Source of the DNA: Anaerolineaceae bacterium
GTDB lineage: Bacteria > Chloroflexota > Anaerolineae > Anaerolineales > Anaerolineaceae
Reading direction: 5' to 3'
Assembly (NCBI GenBank): GCA_016841445.1
Contig: JAENZD010000001.1
Location: 682,001 to 746,000 of the forward strand
DNA: 64,000 nt
Position numbers and translations under genes: made by a program. The notes beneath the pieces are model-generated. The model made no database searches. It had not been told where the DNA came from and was given only the letters and a program-made list of their open reading frames with translations. Numbering within the stretch: the stretch's first letter is position 1; the number at the start of each line of letters is the position of its first letter. Below, in pieces: positions 8,294 to 17,617 of this stretch.

Positions 8294-8911
8294 TTATGCG
8301 TTTGCTTCGTTGCTTTCTTCTTCCTCAAGAAATTCTTCGGTTTCTTCTAGAACTTCTTCAGTTTCTTCAACAACTTCTTCTACAACCTCAACTACTTCAT
8401 TGGCTTCTTCAGCAACTTCTGCTACTGCTTCCTCCGTTGTTTCGGCTACTTCCTGTCCAGGGATTTCACCTTCCCTGTGAACGACAACAGTGACTTCAGG
8501 AACAAGATCCATTGTCAGGTGAACAGGGACCTTAAACGTGCCCAACTGTCGGATCGGCTCTGATTCAACCTGCCGCTTTTCCAGGGAGATTTCATATTTT
8601 CCTCGGATCGCTTCGATGATATCCTCATTGCTGACTGAACCATACAGGCGACCCGTCTCACCAGCTTTGACGGCAAAGGTCAGCTTCTTTCCTGCGAGCA
8701 CCTCTGCTACATCACTTAATTCCTCATTCAATGCAGCACGTCGTACCGTTGCTTTTTCTGAGATACGGTCTGCTTGCTGCATCGCACCTTTGGTCGCGGG
8801 GATCGCAAATCCCTGAGGAATCAGGTAATTCCGACCATAACCAGCGGCGACTTTCTTAACCTCACCAGCCCGACCTAATTTATATACATCTTTGAGTAAC
8901 AAAACCTTCAT
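8294..8911 (-). CDS. rplI: 50S ribosomal protein bL9 with long acidic tail
   Basis: 205 residues from the ATG at 8911 ([20 protein letters not shown]), preceded by AAAGGG about 10 bases upstream; longer in-frame starts add a non-homologous leader. Residues 1-148 are a complete bL9: the N-terminal globular domain with GYGRNYLIP, the connecting helix and the C-terminal domain ending VVVHREGE. bL9 binds 23S rRNA near the base of the L1 stalk and helps keep the reading frame. Residues 149-205 are an extra tail made almost only of Glu, Val and Ala (for example [17 protein letters not shown]), which normal bL9 lacks. Confidence 0.93.
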   Translation of the reverse strand: MKVLLLKDVYKLGRAGEVKKVAAGYGRNYLIPQGFAIPATKGAMQQADRISEKATVRRAALNEELSDVAEVLAGKKLTFAVKAGETGRLYGSVSNEDIIEAIRGKYEISLEKRQVESEPIRQLGTFKVPVHLTMDLVPEVTVVVHREGEIPGQEVAETTEEAVAEVAEEANEVVEVVEEVVEETEEVLEETEEFLEEEESNEANA

Positions 8912-9093
8912 CTTTACAAGCCCTTTCTTTTTTTTGAGTGTCTTGTCCGAAGGGTACAACGGACAAGCAAAGGAGATTTTACCAGATATGATTGTGATGG
9001 GCAATCAATTGACCGCTTTATTTTTATTCGGGATTGAACCAGCAATATCAGGTATACTTGTGAACAATTGAGATGATATTTCATGAGGTGTAA

Positions 9094-10746
9094 ATGTCTG
9101 TAGAAAATCAAAAACAACGTTGGGAAAAAGAGACTTATGAACCCCTGGTGAACCGCTATCCGGAACGGAAACGTACTTTTGAGACATCCTCAGGGTTACC
9201 TTTACCACCCGTGATGGTTCCTCCGGAAACCTTTGATTACATGAATTCGCTCGGATTTCCAGGTGAATTCCCGTTTACACGTGGGGTTCAGCCCACGATG
9301 TACCGCGGTCGTTTGTGGACGATGCGCCAGTATGCGGGATATGCCACTGCTGAGGAATCCAACCAGCGCTACCGCTTTTTGCTGGACCAAGGGCAGACAG
9401 GGCTTTCGGTTGCATTTGATCTCCCAACACAAATTGGATATGACGCAGATGACCCACTGGCATTAGGTGAGGTAGGGAAAGTTGGAGTCTCCATATCATC
9501 CATTGAGGATATGGAGACATTGTTCAAGGAGATTCCCTTAGATAAAGTCTCTACCAGCATGACGATCAATGCGCCAGCGGCAATCCTGTTAGCGTTTTAT
9601 ATCGCTGTGGCAAAGAAACAAGGCGTATCCCTTAATAAATTACGCGGCACGATTCAAAATGATATCCTCAAGGAATATGTCGCACGCGGGACTTATATTT
9701 TCCCACCTGAACCTTCAATGCGTTTGATCACGGATGTGTTCAAGTTCTGTCAAACTGAGGTGCCCCGCTGGAATACGATCAGCATCTCTGGTTACCATAT
9801 CCGGGAAGCTGGGTCGACAGCTGCCCAGGAAATTGCTTTCACACTCGCAAATGCGATCGCCTACATCCAGGCAGCGGTTGATGCCGGATTGGTAGTTGAT
9901 GATTTTGCCAACCAGCTTTCCTTTTTCTTCAATGCCCATAACAATTTCCTGGAAGAGGTTGCCAAATTCAGGGCGGCGAGACGGTTGTATGCTCGTATTA
10001 TGAAAGACAGGTTTGGGGCGCAGGATGAAAACTCATGCAGGCTTCGTTTTCATACTCAAACTGCAGGATCAACATTAACCGCACAGCAGCCGGAAAATAA
10101 TATTGTTCGGGTGACGCTGCAAGCACTGGCTGCAGTGATGGGTGGCACGCAGTCCTTGCATACGAACAGCATGGATGAAGCCCTTTGGCTTCCGACTGAA
10201 AAGTCTGTGCGGGTTGCCCTGAGGACTCAGCAGATCATCGCTCATGAATCGGGTGCGGCTGATACCGTAGATCCGTTAGCCGGTTCCTATGTTGTTGAGT
10301 CTCTGACCGATCAAATTGAGGCGATCGCTGAAGCGTACATCCAGAAAATAGATGCAATGGGCGGCGCTCTTTCAGCCATCAATAATGGTTTCATGCAGCA
10401 GGAGATACAGGAAGCCGCTTTTAAGGTGCAACGAGCGATTGAAAATGGTGAGGAAATCGTGGTAGGTGTGAATGATTTCCAAGTGGAAGAGAAAATTGAA
10501 CTGGAATCTCTGGAAGTTGCTCCCCTTGTCGAGGAAAACCAGCAAGAAAGATTGGCGAGATTACGAGCGTCGAGGGATAATGAGAAGGTAACTGCGCTTC
10601 TCTCAGAATTAAAGGCTGCAGCTCAAAGCGAAACCCCTTTAATGCCGCTGTTCATTCACTGCGCTGAGCATAAGGTGACCTTAGGCGAGATGTGTAGTGT
10701 ATTGAGGGAAGTCTGGGGTGAGTATCGAGCACCATCTTTCATATAA
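9094..10746 (+). CDS. methylmalonyl-CoA mutase, catalytic large subunit
   Basis: 550 residues covering only the TIM-barrel half. The B12-binding domain is absent and is not encoded next door, so a separate small subunit must be elsewhere. Key residues of methylmalonyl-CoA mutase are conserved: Tyr in MRQYAG (Y80, equal to Tyr89 of the Propionibacterium enzyme), Arg in [12 protein letters not shown] (R198, equal to Arg207) and His in [10 protein letters not shown] (H235, equal to His244). Tyr and Arg at these sites favour methylmalonyl-CoA over isobutyryl- or 2-hydroxyisobutyryl-CoA. The position equal to Tyr75 is Gln (RGVQPTMY), so some substrate doubt remains. It converts (R)-methylmalonyl-CoA to succinyl-CoA, and the epimerase gene follows 17 bases later. 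Confidence 0.85.
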   Translation: MSVENQKQRWEKETYEPLVNRYPERKRTFETSSGLPLPPVMVPPETFDYMNSLGFPGEFPFTRGVQPTMYRGRLWTMRQYAGYATAEESNQRYRFLLDQGQTGLSVAFDLPTQIGYDADDPLALGEVGKVGVSISSIEDMETLFKEIPLDKVSTSMTINAPAAILLAFYIAVAKKQGVSLNKLRGTIQNDILKEYVARGTYIFPPEPSMRLITDVFKFCQTEVPRWNTISISGYHIREAGSTAAQEIAFTLANAIAYIQAAVDAGLVVDDFANQLSFFFNAHNNFLEEVAKFRAARRLYARIMKDRFGAQDENSCRLRFHTQTAGSTLTAQQPENNIVRVTLQALAAVMGGTQSLHTNSMDEALWLPTEKSVRVALRTQQIIAHESGAADTVDPLAGSYVVESLTDQIEAIAEAYIQKIDAMGGALSAINNGFMQQEIQEAAFKVQRAIENGEEIVVGVNDFQVEEKIELESLEVAPLVEENQQERLARLRASRDNEKVTALLSELKAAAQSETPLMPLFIHCAEHKVTLGEMCSVLREVWGEYRAPSFI

Positions 10747-10763
10747 ATGGAGGATCCTATTCA

Positions 10764-11171
10764 ATGATAAAGATTAAGAAGATCAACCATATAGCTGTTG
10801 TCGTTAATGATATTGAGTCTGCCCTAAAATTTTGGCGAGATGATCTTGGCTTGTCGCTGGACCATATAGAAGATGTCCCCTCTCAAGCATCGAGGGTGGC
10901 ATTTTTCTCTGTGGGCGAAGGAGAAGTTGAACTGGTCGAGCCGACAGAGCCGGATTCAGGCCTCGCCAAGTACCTGGAAAAACGGGGGGAGGGGATGCAC
11001 CACCTTTGTATAGAGGTTGTTGATATTGAGGGGATGTTGATCAAATTAAGGGCGAAGGATGTGAAATTGATCAATGAAACACCGCTCGAACTTCCTGGAC
11101 GGCGAATGGCTTTCATTCATCCTAAGTCGACCAACGGTGTCCTTGTAGAATTATATGAGATTATCGAGTAA
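10764..11171 (+). CDS. mce: methylmalonyl-CoA epimerase
   Basis: 135 residues of the vicinal-oxygen-chelate fold. Metal ligands are seen in INHIAVVV (His), GMHHLCIEV (His) and GVLVELYE (Glu). It interconverts (S)- and (R)-methylmalonyl-CoA and feeds the mutase encoded 17 bases upstream. The start ATG has GGAGG about 10 bases in front (aaatggaggatcct). Pairing with the mutase makes the function nearly certain. A biotin-dependent propionyl-CoA carboxylase is not in the window. Confidence 0.9.
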   Translation: MIKIKKINHIAVVVNDIESALKFWRDDLGLSLDHIEDVPSQASRVAFFSVGEGEVELVEPTEPDSGLAKYLEKRGEGMHHLCIEVVDIEGMLIKLRAKDVKLINETPLELPGRRMAFIHPKSTNGVLVELYEIIE

Positions 11172-11203
11172 AGTAAGTAGAGTTCACCAAACGAAAGGTT
11201 ATC

Positions 11204-11728
11204 ATGGCAATAAATGTAAAGAAATGGGCAAGTTCTCCAGCGATGGTGATTAACCCCAAGAAAAACTACACGGCAGTCATCCATACAGAGAACGGTGATA
11301 TCACAATTAACCTGTTTGAAGATAAAGTTCCTCAGACCGTCAATAATTTTGTTTTTCTCTCAAATGAGGGCTTTTATGATGGTACATTCTTTCACCGCGT
11401 CCTCCTTAATTTTATGGTACAGGGCGGCGACCCAACAGGCACCGGCTCAGGCGGACCGGGTTACCAGTTTAAGGATGAGTTTCACAAAGAGTTGAAGCAT
11501 AATAAGCCAGGGATTCTCTCAATGGCCAATGCTGGCCCCAACACCAATGGCTCCCAATTCTTCATCACGCATGTACCGACACCCTGGCTGGACGGTAAAC
11601 ATGCCGTATTTGGGGAAGTTTTAGATGGGATGGATGTGGTGCATTCTATACCCGCAAGGGATCCTATGGATGTGAAGGCACCTGCTGTTACGATTAAGTC
11701 GGTGGAGATTTTAGAGGAAGAAAAGTAG
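11204..11728 (+). CDS. cyclophilin-type peptidyl-prolyl cis-trans isomerase
   Basis: 174 residues without signal peptide, so cytoplasmic. Cyclophilin core motifs are present: [20 protein letters not shown] (active Arg in FHRV and Gln in MVQGGD), [20 protein letters not shown] and [12 protein letters not shown]. The catalytic Trp position is conserved as W in PWLDGKH. A 30-residue N-terminal extension precedes the core. It follows the epimerase gene by 32 bases and ends before a strong terminator. Confidence 0.92.
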   Translation: MAINVKKWASSPAMVINPKKNYTAVIHTENGDITINLFEDKVPQTVNNFVFLSNEGFYDGTFFHRVLLNFMVQGGDPTGTGSGGPGYQFKDEFHKELKHNKPGILSMANAGPNTNGSQFFITHVPTPWLDGKHAVFGEVLDGMDVVHSIPARDPMDVKAPAVTIKSVEILEEEK

Positions 11729-11801
11729 AACGTCTCTACAATAAGGAAAAGTTTTCTCTACAGTTATAATAAGCAAAATTTGTGATATTTTGATCCACAC
11801 C

Positions 11802-11835
11802 CAGCTCTCTCCCTGCCAGGGAGAGAGCTGTTTTT
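11802..11835 (+). terminator. strong intrinsic terminator
   Basis: A perfect 13-bp stem (11802-11814 with 11818-11830, the two arms reading CAGCTCTCTCCCT and AGGGAGAGAGCTG) has a 3-base loop and is followed by TTTTTAATTTTT. It ends the mutase-epimerase-cyclophilin unit. Confidence 0.92.
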
Positions 11836-11860
11836 AATTTTTATTTTCCTATTAATTTCC

Positions 11861-13048
11861 TCAGATGATGAATAATTCAGTCTGAGGTGCTGTCAGGAAT
11901 TCTGCGCCATGTTCAGAGATAACGATGTCCTCTTCGATACCCACATAACCGTATCCTTCAACCATCAGTCCAGGTTCAAGTGTGTAGACCTGGCCGACCT
12001 CAATGGGTAGGAAAGGCGTTTTTCCGTAGCGATCCCAGGAGGGACCGAGAATGCCCCCACCATCGTGTGCCAGCCGACCTAATTGGTGCCCGGTTGCATA
12101 TTTGTATTCTGGGAAGCCGGCATTAATCACCACTGAACGAGCAGCGGAGTCCACCTCGATTCCCGTTTTCCCAGGTTTAATCGCATTAAAGGCAGCCATG
12201 ATAGCCTCCACCACAGTTTTGAATCCTTTTTGGACTGATGGTGGCGGCTTGCTTTCCCCTGATTTTAGGAAATAGACCATACGCTGGATATCTGCACAGT
12301 AATCTTCCTGCTTAACACCAAAATCAAAGTGCAAAAGGTGACCGGGCTGAATTTTCAGGTGGGTTGGTGCATTATGCCCAATGGGAGAATCTGGACCGGT
12401 ATTGACTGCCGGGTTGCTATTCTTTGGCCAGGCGAAATCCAGACATCGCGCTTCAACCATGGCTTGCATCATTTCCCCGACTTCCATTTCTGTCATGTCT
12501 GTTTTTAGCTGGTGAAAAGCTTGCTGGTAAATTTCCATTGTAGAGCTTACAGCTGTTTTAATTCGTTGGATTTCAGTTTTGGTTTTTCTGCCGCGCAAGG
12601 CTGCGATGACCTTTTCTGCTGAAATGATCCTACCAGCATAAGGCGTTCCCTCCAGAATCATCATGAGGTTTAGGTACATTCCATGAGACAAGCCATCCGC
12701 CAGGACATCATTCTGTGACATGTCCACACCAATTGACTGGGGATTAAGCCTATCCAATTCCTGCATCAGCATGGGTTGAATGCTCTCATCGTAGGGGATC
12801 ACCTTGTCAAATGCCCCAGTATTCCGTGCGGTTTCAACCTCGAACTGGCCGACGATTGCGATCTTTTCACCACTTGCACTGAACAGCAAGGCACTCTGCC
12901 AGGTCAGATCGGTATCACCATAGATTAGCGGAAGGATAGGGTCACCGCCTGCGCTGGTTTCCCGCACAAAAATCAGCCACAAGTCCAATCCTTTTTCTTG
13001 CAGAATTTCATTTGCCTGGTTTGTTTTTTCCATCACGATTGGGTTCAT
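11861..13048 (-). CDS. M24 family metallopeptidase (Xaa-Pro aminopeptidase-like)
   Basis: 395 residues: an N-terminal creatinase-type domain and a C-terminal pita-bread domain. The five dinuclear-metal ligands are visible: Asp in LHFDFGV, Asp in YCADIQR, His in GHQLGRLAHDGG, Glu in YTLEPGL and Glu in GIEEDIV. Family members cut N-terminal residues before proline, or have lost peptidase activity (creatinase). The gene is first downstream of the pyroglutamyl-peptidase gene, 6 bases apart, so the operon looks devoted to peptide breakdown. ATG at 13048 is followed by a second ATG six codons in, so the exact start is uncertain. Confidence 0.85.
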   Translation of the reverse strand: MNPIVMEKTNQANEILQEKGLDLWLIFVRETSAGGDPILPLIYGDTDLTWQSALLFSASGEKIAIVGQFEVETARNTGAFDKVIPYDESIQPMLMQELDRLNPQSIGVDMSQNDVLADGLSHGMYLNLMMILEGTPYAGRIISAEKVIAALRGRKTKTEIQRIKTAVSSTMEIYQQAFHQLKTDMTEMEVGEMMQAMVEARCLDFAWPKNSNPAVNTGPDSPIGHNAPTHLKIQPGHLLHFDFGVKQEDYCADIQRMVYFLKSGESKPPPSVQKGFKTVVEAIMAAFNAIKPGKTGIEVDSAARSVVINAGFPEYKYATGHQLGRLAHDGGGILGPSWDRYGKTPFLPIEVGQVYTLEPGLMVEGYGYVGIEEDIVISEHGAEFLTAPQTELFII

Positions 13049-13054
13049 AAATTC

Positions 13055-13678
13055 CTAATTCCTTCTAAAATTTTGAGCCAAATGATTGATCATTATCCGG
13101 GCAGCGTTAAGGTCCAGCTCCAAGCTGAGAGAAGGTAAGGTCTTGTCAGATTTAGCAGCTTCTTCAGGCAAAGCGGGGAGATGAATAAAGCCTGCCTGGG
13201 TTGGCTTGGTTTGTGAGCTGATTTCATGCATCATGGTATAGAACACAAGGTTGCAGAGATAGCTGCCTGCTGTAAGTGAAATTTCTGCTGGGATGCCTTT
13301 TTCCTGCAATAGCGTCAGCAAAGACCTGACAGCTAAGGTTGTGAAATATGCAGCTGGACCATCCTCGATGATAGGTTGGTCAGAGATTTGTTTTCCGCTG
13401 TTATCAGGGATCCTGAAATCCATCAGGTTGATCGCAACCTGCTCCAATCCAATTTTAAACCGGCTGGATGCTAGCCCAAAGGCAAGAATCGCATCTGGCT
13501 GATCTTTCCGGATTGTTTCGGTAATAATGCCAGGGGCTCGCACATGGTCAACAGGTAGCACAAGTGTCCGCAAATCTACACCTAAGAATTTTTCAGTAGA
13601 TAAAGCTTCCACGATTTTTTGGCTGGGATTAACAGAATGAGTGCTGAAGGGTTCAAAACCTGTGACTAGAATTCTCAT
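13055..13678 (-). CDS. pcp: pyroglutamyl-peptidase I (C15)
   Basis: 207 residues, the normal length. It removes N-terminal pyroglutamate from peptides. The catalytic triad is visible: Glu in GLEQVAINLMD, Cys in TAGSYLCNLVFY and His in GFIHLPALPE. The N-terminus MRILVTGFEPF is the classic C15 opening. Its ATG overlaps the stop of the DUF309 gene by one base (TAATG), so translation is probably coupled. It sits 6 bases before the M24 peptidase gene. Confidence 0.92.
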   Translation of the reverse strand: MRILVTGFEPFSTHSVNPSQKIVEALSTEKFLGVDLRTLVLPVDHVRAPGIITETIRKDQPDAILAFGLASSRFKIGLEQVAINLMDFRIPDNSGKQISDQPIIEDGPAAYFTTLAVRSLLTLLQEKGIPAEISLTAGSYLCNLVFYTMMHEISSQTKPTQAGFIHLPALPEEAAKSDKTLPSLSLELDLNAARIMINHLAQNFRRN

Positions 13679-14067
13679 TAAAGTATTTCCTTCTGGTCTG
13701 GAATAATTGACATAATATACTTTTCAATAATGGATTTTGGGTGTGTGTTTGCTTCAATATCACTTAGCATTTTTCTGATGGTCTCTTGTATGTGCTCAAG
13801 GTCAAAACCATAGAAGCCTGACTCGAATGTAGTCAACCATTTCAGAGCATGCTCAAAGAATTTCCTGGCTGCATGTGGTTTTTCCTGGGACAGCCGGAAA
13901 AATCCACCGCTAATGTGCAGCAAAATCCGAAAGAATTCTCGCTTGGGACCATATGTTTTTCGCCAGGCATCTTCAAAATATTCGTGCGCCTTATAGAATG
14001 ATCTCTCTCTAAAGGAAACGAGTCCCATCCTTACATTTTGGGGTATTTCGTGATTCTGGTTGCTCAT
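13678..14067 (-). CDS. DUF309 family protein
   Basis: 129 residues from the ATG at 14067; a TTG one codon earlier is less likely because GAGG ends 7 bases before the ATG. The signature HEYFEDAWRKTYGPKREFFR at about 30-49 and the helix with GGFFRLSQEKPHAARKFFEHA match DUF309, a small all-helical family of unknown function. It heads the peptidase operon and overlaps pcp by one base. No function can be given. Confidence 0.8.
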   Translation of the reverse strand: MSNQNHEIPQNVRMGLVSFRERSFYKAHEYFEDAWRKTYGPKREFFRILLHISGGFFRLSQEKPHAARKFFEHALKWLTTFESGFYGFDLEHIQETIRKMLSDIEANTHPKSIIEKYIMSIIPDQKEIL

Positions 14068-14172
14068 CAATATTCCTCTAAAGGATTATAGCATTGGATC
14101 ATGTAGGTGAGCGTCAGGTCTAAAGATCACTCCAGGAAAGTTGCGTTTTAGCATTGTGTTAGCGCCATGTGC

Positions 14173-14178
14173 TATAAT
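14173..14178 (+). promoter_or_regulatory. putative extended -10 promoter of the ssnA-F420-Mo hydroxylase operon
   Basis: TGCTATAAT contains a consensus TATAAT at 14173-14178 with the TG extension. It lies about 50 bases before the ssnA ATG, in the 160-base gap between divergent genes. No good -35 at the right distance is seen. It is the only promoter-like site noticed for the following 18 kb of closely packed genes. Confidence 0.45.
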
Positions 14179-14227
14179 TTTTTAATAGAAAAGATTTCAT
14201 TATTATCAGGTTCATTGAGAGGTAAAG

Positions 14228-15583
14228 ATGATTATTTACAATGGCAAAATGGTTACGTGGGGGCTAAAAAATGAAATATTAACGGATAGCCAGGGGCTGT
14301 TAATTAGAGACGGTTTGATCAAAAAAATTGCCCCTCAAAAAGAATTGTTGCATGAATATCCGGATGAAGATCAGCTTGATGCAGAGGGGCAGTATGTTAT
14401 GCCTGGCAATATTTGCGCTCATACGCATTTTTATGGTGCATTTGCAAGGGGGATGGGGATACCCGGAAACCCACCTGCAAATTTTGTACAAATCCTTGAA
14501 AAATTATGGTGGAATCTCGATAAGGCACTCGATGATGAAGGTATCCGGTATTCTACGCTGGTGTGCCTGGTGGATGCTATCCAACATGGCACAACAACCT
14601 TGATCGATCACCATGCCTCACCCAATGCTATCGAGGGCTCACTGGATATCATTGCCGATGCTGTAAATATGGCGGGAATTAGGGCATCGCTTTGTTATGA
14701 GGTAACGGACAGGGACGGTTTCGAAAAAGCGGATAAAGGCCTGCAGGAAAACCTGAGATTCATCCAGCGCATTCAAAAACGAGATCCTGCTGATCAAAAT
14801 TTGAGAGCACATTTTGGCCTGCATGCCAGCCTGACCCTTTCCGATCGGACACTGGAAAAGGCCCGTCAGATGAACCCTGAAGGAATTGGTTTCCACATCC
14901 ATGCTGCAGAAGGTATCGCAGACGAGATGGACAGCCTCGAGAAATCAGGGATGCGGGTGATCCATCGGTTGGATGCGTTGGGTATCTTGCGTCCCCAAAC
15001 GATTCTTGCCCATGGTGTTCACCTGGATGATAAAGAAATCCAGCGATTAGCTGAAAAAGGATCCTGGCTGACCCATCAGCCGCGATCAAATATGAACAAT
15101 GCGGTTGGGGTCGCACCGGTCGAGAAAATGTTAACAGAAGGTGTTCGGATGGGTATGGGAAATGATGGCTTTTCAAACACGATGTGGCAGGAATGGAAAG
15201 CCGCTTATCTCTTGCACAAATTAGCTAATAATGACCCTCAGCGTATGGGCGGTATGACCGTGACTGAGATTGCTGTTAAAAATAATGCAAAATTAGTGGG
15301 CGAAATATTTGATGGCTTGCCGGTTGCGGAAATTTCTGAAGGTGCAGCAGCAGACTTGATATTTGTGGATTATCATCCTTTTACACCTTTGACAGCAGGA
15401 AACTTGCCCTGGCACATCCTGTTTGGGTTCCAGGAGAGCATGGTGACTGCAACAATCGCTGCGGGGAAACCTCTCATGTACAAACGTGAACTGTTGACTC
15501 TTGATGGCGCAGAGATTGCAGAAAAAGCGATGGAAATATCTAAAAAAACATGGCAGCGATTTGAACAGATTGCCACCGGATAA
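14228..15583 (+). CDS. ssnA: SsnA-type aminohydrolase
   Basis: 451 residues of the metal-dependent amidohydrolase superfamily. Metal ligands appear as HTHFYG (H65, H67), HIHAAE (H225, E228), AHGVHL (H262) and GMGNDGFS (D313). The stretches LEKLWWNLDKALDDEGI, TLIDHHASPNAIEGSL, CYEVTDRDG and RSNMNN closely follow E. coli SsnA rather than general guanine deaminase. SsnA is a marker of the selenium-dependent molybdenum hydroxylase system; its substrate is not established, but cyclic C-N bonds or exocyclic amines of purine-like rings are likely. It opens the long operon, ending 12 bases before npdG. Confidence 0.85.
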   Translation: MIIYNGKMVTWGLKNEILTDSQGLLIRDGLIKKIAPQKELLHEYPDEDQLDAEGQYVMPGNICAHTHFYGAFARGMGIPGNPPANFVQILEKLWWNLDKALDDEGIRYSTLVCLVDAIQHGTTTLIDHHASPNAIEGSLDIIADAVNMAGIRASLCYEVTDRDGFEKADKGLQENLRFIQRIQKRDPADQNLRAHFGLHASLTLSDRTLEKARQMNPEGIGFHIHAAEGIADEMDSLEKSGMRVIHRLDALGILRPQTILAHGVHLDDKEIQRLAEKGSWLTHQPRSNMNNAVGVAPVEKMLTEGVRMGMGNDGFSNTMWQEWKAAYLLHKLANNDPQRMGGMTVTEIAVKNNAKLVGEIFDGLPVAEISEGAAADLIFVDYHPFTPLTAGNLPWHILFGFQESMVTATIAAGKPLMYKRELLTLDGAEIAEKAMEISKKTWQRFEQIATG

Positions 15584-15595
15584 CCAGGAGAGAAA

Positions 15596-16285
15596 ATGGA
15601 ACAGGAACAAAAGAAAATCTACAAAATTGGTATCATTGGGGGTACAGGAAATGAAGGAAAAGGTCTGGCGTACCGCTGGGTTCAAGCAGGTCATGAAGTG
15701 ATCATTGGATCTCGCCAAAAGGAAAAAGCCCAAAAAGCTGTAGATGAGGTGTTTTCGCATTTGGAAGGCTTTGAAGGCATTAACCTGGCAGGTATGGAAA
15801 ACAGGGATGCGATCAAAACTTGCGACATTGCCGTGATCACGGTGCCATATGCTGCTCAGCGCCCAACGCTTGAAGATTTGAAGGATGATTTGCAGGGCAA
15901 GATCCTGATTGATGTGGTAGTTCCTATAGTGCCGCCAAAAGTCACGAAAGTCCAAATGCCGCCCGACGGTTCGGCTGCACAGGAAGCCCAAAAAATCCTT
16001 GGCGACGGATGCCAGGTAGTCGATGCTTTTCAGAACATTTCCCATGAACGACTATTAGGCAAGGGGGATGTCGATTGTGATGTATTGGTGTGTGGCAAGG
16101 GGAAAGCAGCTCGAGAAGTTGTTCTCGGTTTGGTCGCTGATACTGGTTTAAGAGGGTGGGATGCTGGATCAATTGAAAATGCGGTGGTCGTTGAAGGCAT
16201 GACTTCTATCCTGATAGGGTTGAATATTCAACACCATGTTCACGCATCGGGAATCCGGATCACTGGAATACCCGAAAGGGAATGA
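15596..16285 (+). CDS. npdG: F420-dependent NADP oxidoreductase (NpdG)
   Basis: 229 residues. The N-terminal dinucleotide fold has IGIIGGTGNEGKGLA at about 11-25, with IIGSR at 36-40 whose Ser/Arg suit NADP binding. VITVPYAAQ and VVDAFQNIS agree with NpdG, which passes hydride between reduced F420 and NADP. SD GGAG lies about 7 bases before the ATG. It is followed after one base by cofE. It is the natural bridge between F420 made by the next genes and the NADP pool. Confidence 0.9.
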   Translation: MEQEQKKIYKIGIIGGTGNEGKGLAYRWVQAGHEVIIGSRQKEKAQKAVDEVFSHLEGFEGINLAGMENRDAIKTCDIAVITVPYAAQRPTLEDLKDDLQGKILIDVVVPIVPPKVTKVQMPPDGSAAQEAQKILGDGCQVVDAFQNISHERLLGKGDVDCDVLVCGKGKAAREVVLGLVADTGLRGWDAGSIENAVVVEGMTSILIGLNIQHHVHASGIRITGIPERE

Positions 16286-16286
16286 T

Positions 16287-17054
16287 ATGGCGCTGACCCT
16301 AACGCCTCTTCCATCGCTACCTATCATATCACCAGGGGATGATTTGGCTGCATTGATTCTGGATACACTGGAACAAAACCATCTTTCATTAGCAGATGGG
16401 GATATCCTGGTCATTGCACAGAAAATCATTTCAAAGGCAGAGGGACGCCTGGTCAACCTGACAACAGTGCAGCCTTCGGATCGTGCCAAAGAATATGCTG
16501 AAATCACAGGCAAGGACCCCCGCTTGCTGGAGTTGATCCTTTCTGAAAGTAAATCTGTCTTACGAACCCGGGAAAACCTGATCATTGTAGAACACCGCTT
16601 GGGTTTCATCAGTGCAAATGCAGGGATTGATCATTCCAATGTTTCTGGACCTTGGGGCAATCCTGAAGATTGGGTATTGCTGCTGCCAGAGAACCCGGAT
16701 TTTTCTGCCGAAAACTTGCGGAAAGCAATTGAGAAAGCATGCGGCTGCAGGATTGGCGTGGTGATTATCGATTCTCACGGGCGGGCTTGGCGGTTGGGGA
16801 CGATTGGAACAACCATTGGGTTATCCGGGATGCCAGGATTGGTGGATTTACGCGGGCAGCCTGATTTATTCGATTACCGGCTGCGCATGACCCAGGTGGC
16901 TGCTGCGGATGAATTGGCTGCAGCTGCATCACTCATCATGGGACAGGCGAAGGAGGGTACGCCCGTTGTTCATGTTCAGGGGTTCCCTTATCCACTGCGG
17001 GAGGGAAGCCTGCAGGAACTTATTAGACCAGAAGAAATGGATTTATTCAGGTGA
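16287..17054 (+). CDS. cofE: coenzyme F420-0:L-glutamate ligase (CofE)
   Basis: 255 residues from the ATG at 16287 (MALTLTPLPSLPIISPGDDL), chosen because AAAGGG lies 6 bases upstream; longer in-frame starts run into npdG. Conserved parts are DGDILVIAQKIISKAEGR, SANAGIDHSNV and VVIIDSHGRAWRLGTIGTTIG. CofE adds gamma-linked glutamates to F420-0 with GTP. The C-terminal FMN-oxidoreductase domain of actinobacterial FbiB is absent, as in archaeal CofE, so dehydro-F420 reduction, if needed, must be done elsewhere. Confidence 0.93.
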   Translation: MALTLTPLPSLPIISPGDDLAALILDTLEQNHLSLADGDILVIAQKIISKAEGRLVNLTTVQPSDRAKEYAEITGKDPRLLELILSESKSVLRTRENLIIVEHRLGFISANAGIDHSNVSGPWGNPEDWVLLLPENPDFSAENLRKAIEKACGCRIGVVIIDSHGRAWRLGTIGTTIGLSGMPGLVDLRGQPDLFDYRLRMTQVAAADELAAAASLIMGQAKEGTPVVHVQGFPYPLREGSLQELIRPEEMDLFR

Positions 17055-17061
17055 GTGAATT

Positions 17062-17604
17062 ATGCAAGCGATAATAAGCCGGTTAGACCCGAAAACATCA
17101 ACGATTGTCACAGACCTCTGGCAGAAATTGTACAATGAATGCGGATTGAATGCAATTTACACTATCCCAACACCGCATGTGACCTGGTTTGCTGCTGATG
17201 AAATTGATCTCGATCCTTCTCTCCCATTAATATCTGAAATTGCTGAAGAGACGAAGGAATTTACGCTGCATACGTTTGGTCTGGGGATTTTTTCAGGTGA
17301 AAGACCAATTCTATACCTGCCAATGGTGAAGACACTCGAAATGATCCGGCTTCACTGTAAGATATGGGAACAGCTTGGACCACATGCACAAGCTGAGAAG
17401 CTGTATTATTCACCAAAAATGTGGGTGCCGCATATCACCCTCGCGCTGAAAGATCTCACGAAAGAAAACATGGCTTGTGCAGTGAATGCGATTGGATTTG
17501 ATCCTATTGAACTTTATGTTGTTATTGATAATTTGATTGTGGCGGAATACGAGGAGACCAGCTTAGGAGAACTGCTTTTTCAATACGATTTCAAGGGTAA
17601 ATGA
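17062..17604 (+). CDS. 2H phosphoesterase (2'-5' RNA ligase-like)
   Basis: 180 residues with the two histidine motifs of the 2H superfamily, PHVTWF (H39, T41) and PHITLAL (H124, T126), spaced as in LigT/YjcG-type proteins. Members cut or join 2',5'- or cyclic phosphodiesters. It lies between cofE and cofD with gaps of 7 and 13 bases, so it belongs to the F420 operon. A cyclic-phosphate or nucleotide by-product clean-up role there is only inference. Confidence 0.75.
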   Translation: MQAIISRLDPKTSTIVTDLWQKLYNECGLNAIYTIPTPHVTWFAADEIDLDPSLPLISEIAEETKEFTLHTFGLGIFSGERPILYLPMVKTLEMIRLHCKIWEQLGPHAQAEKLYYSPKMWVPHITLALKDLTKENMACAVNAIGFDPIELYVVIDNLIVAEYEETSLGELLFQYDFKGK

Positions 17605-17617
17605 AAGTGGAGATCTG

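Noticed and set aside
8296-8493. Leu/Gln-rich open frame on the plus strand
   Set aside because: It is the antisense reading of the Glu-rich tail of bL9; repeat codons GAA/GAG give leucine on the other strand.
8912-9004. 31-residue N-terminal extension of bL9
   Set aside because: bL9 always begins MKVLLLKD-like; the extension includes the ribosome-binding site.
14228-15583. Guanine deaminase or melamine deaminase as the name for the amidohydrolase
   Set aside because: Motifs LWWNLDKALDDE, DHHASP and RSNMNN follow SsnA, and the SDMH genes downstream support that name.
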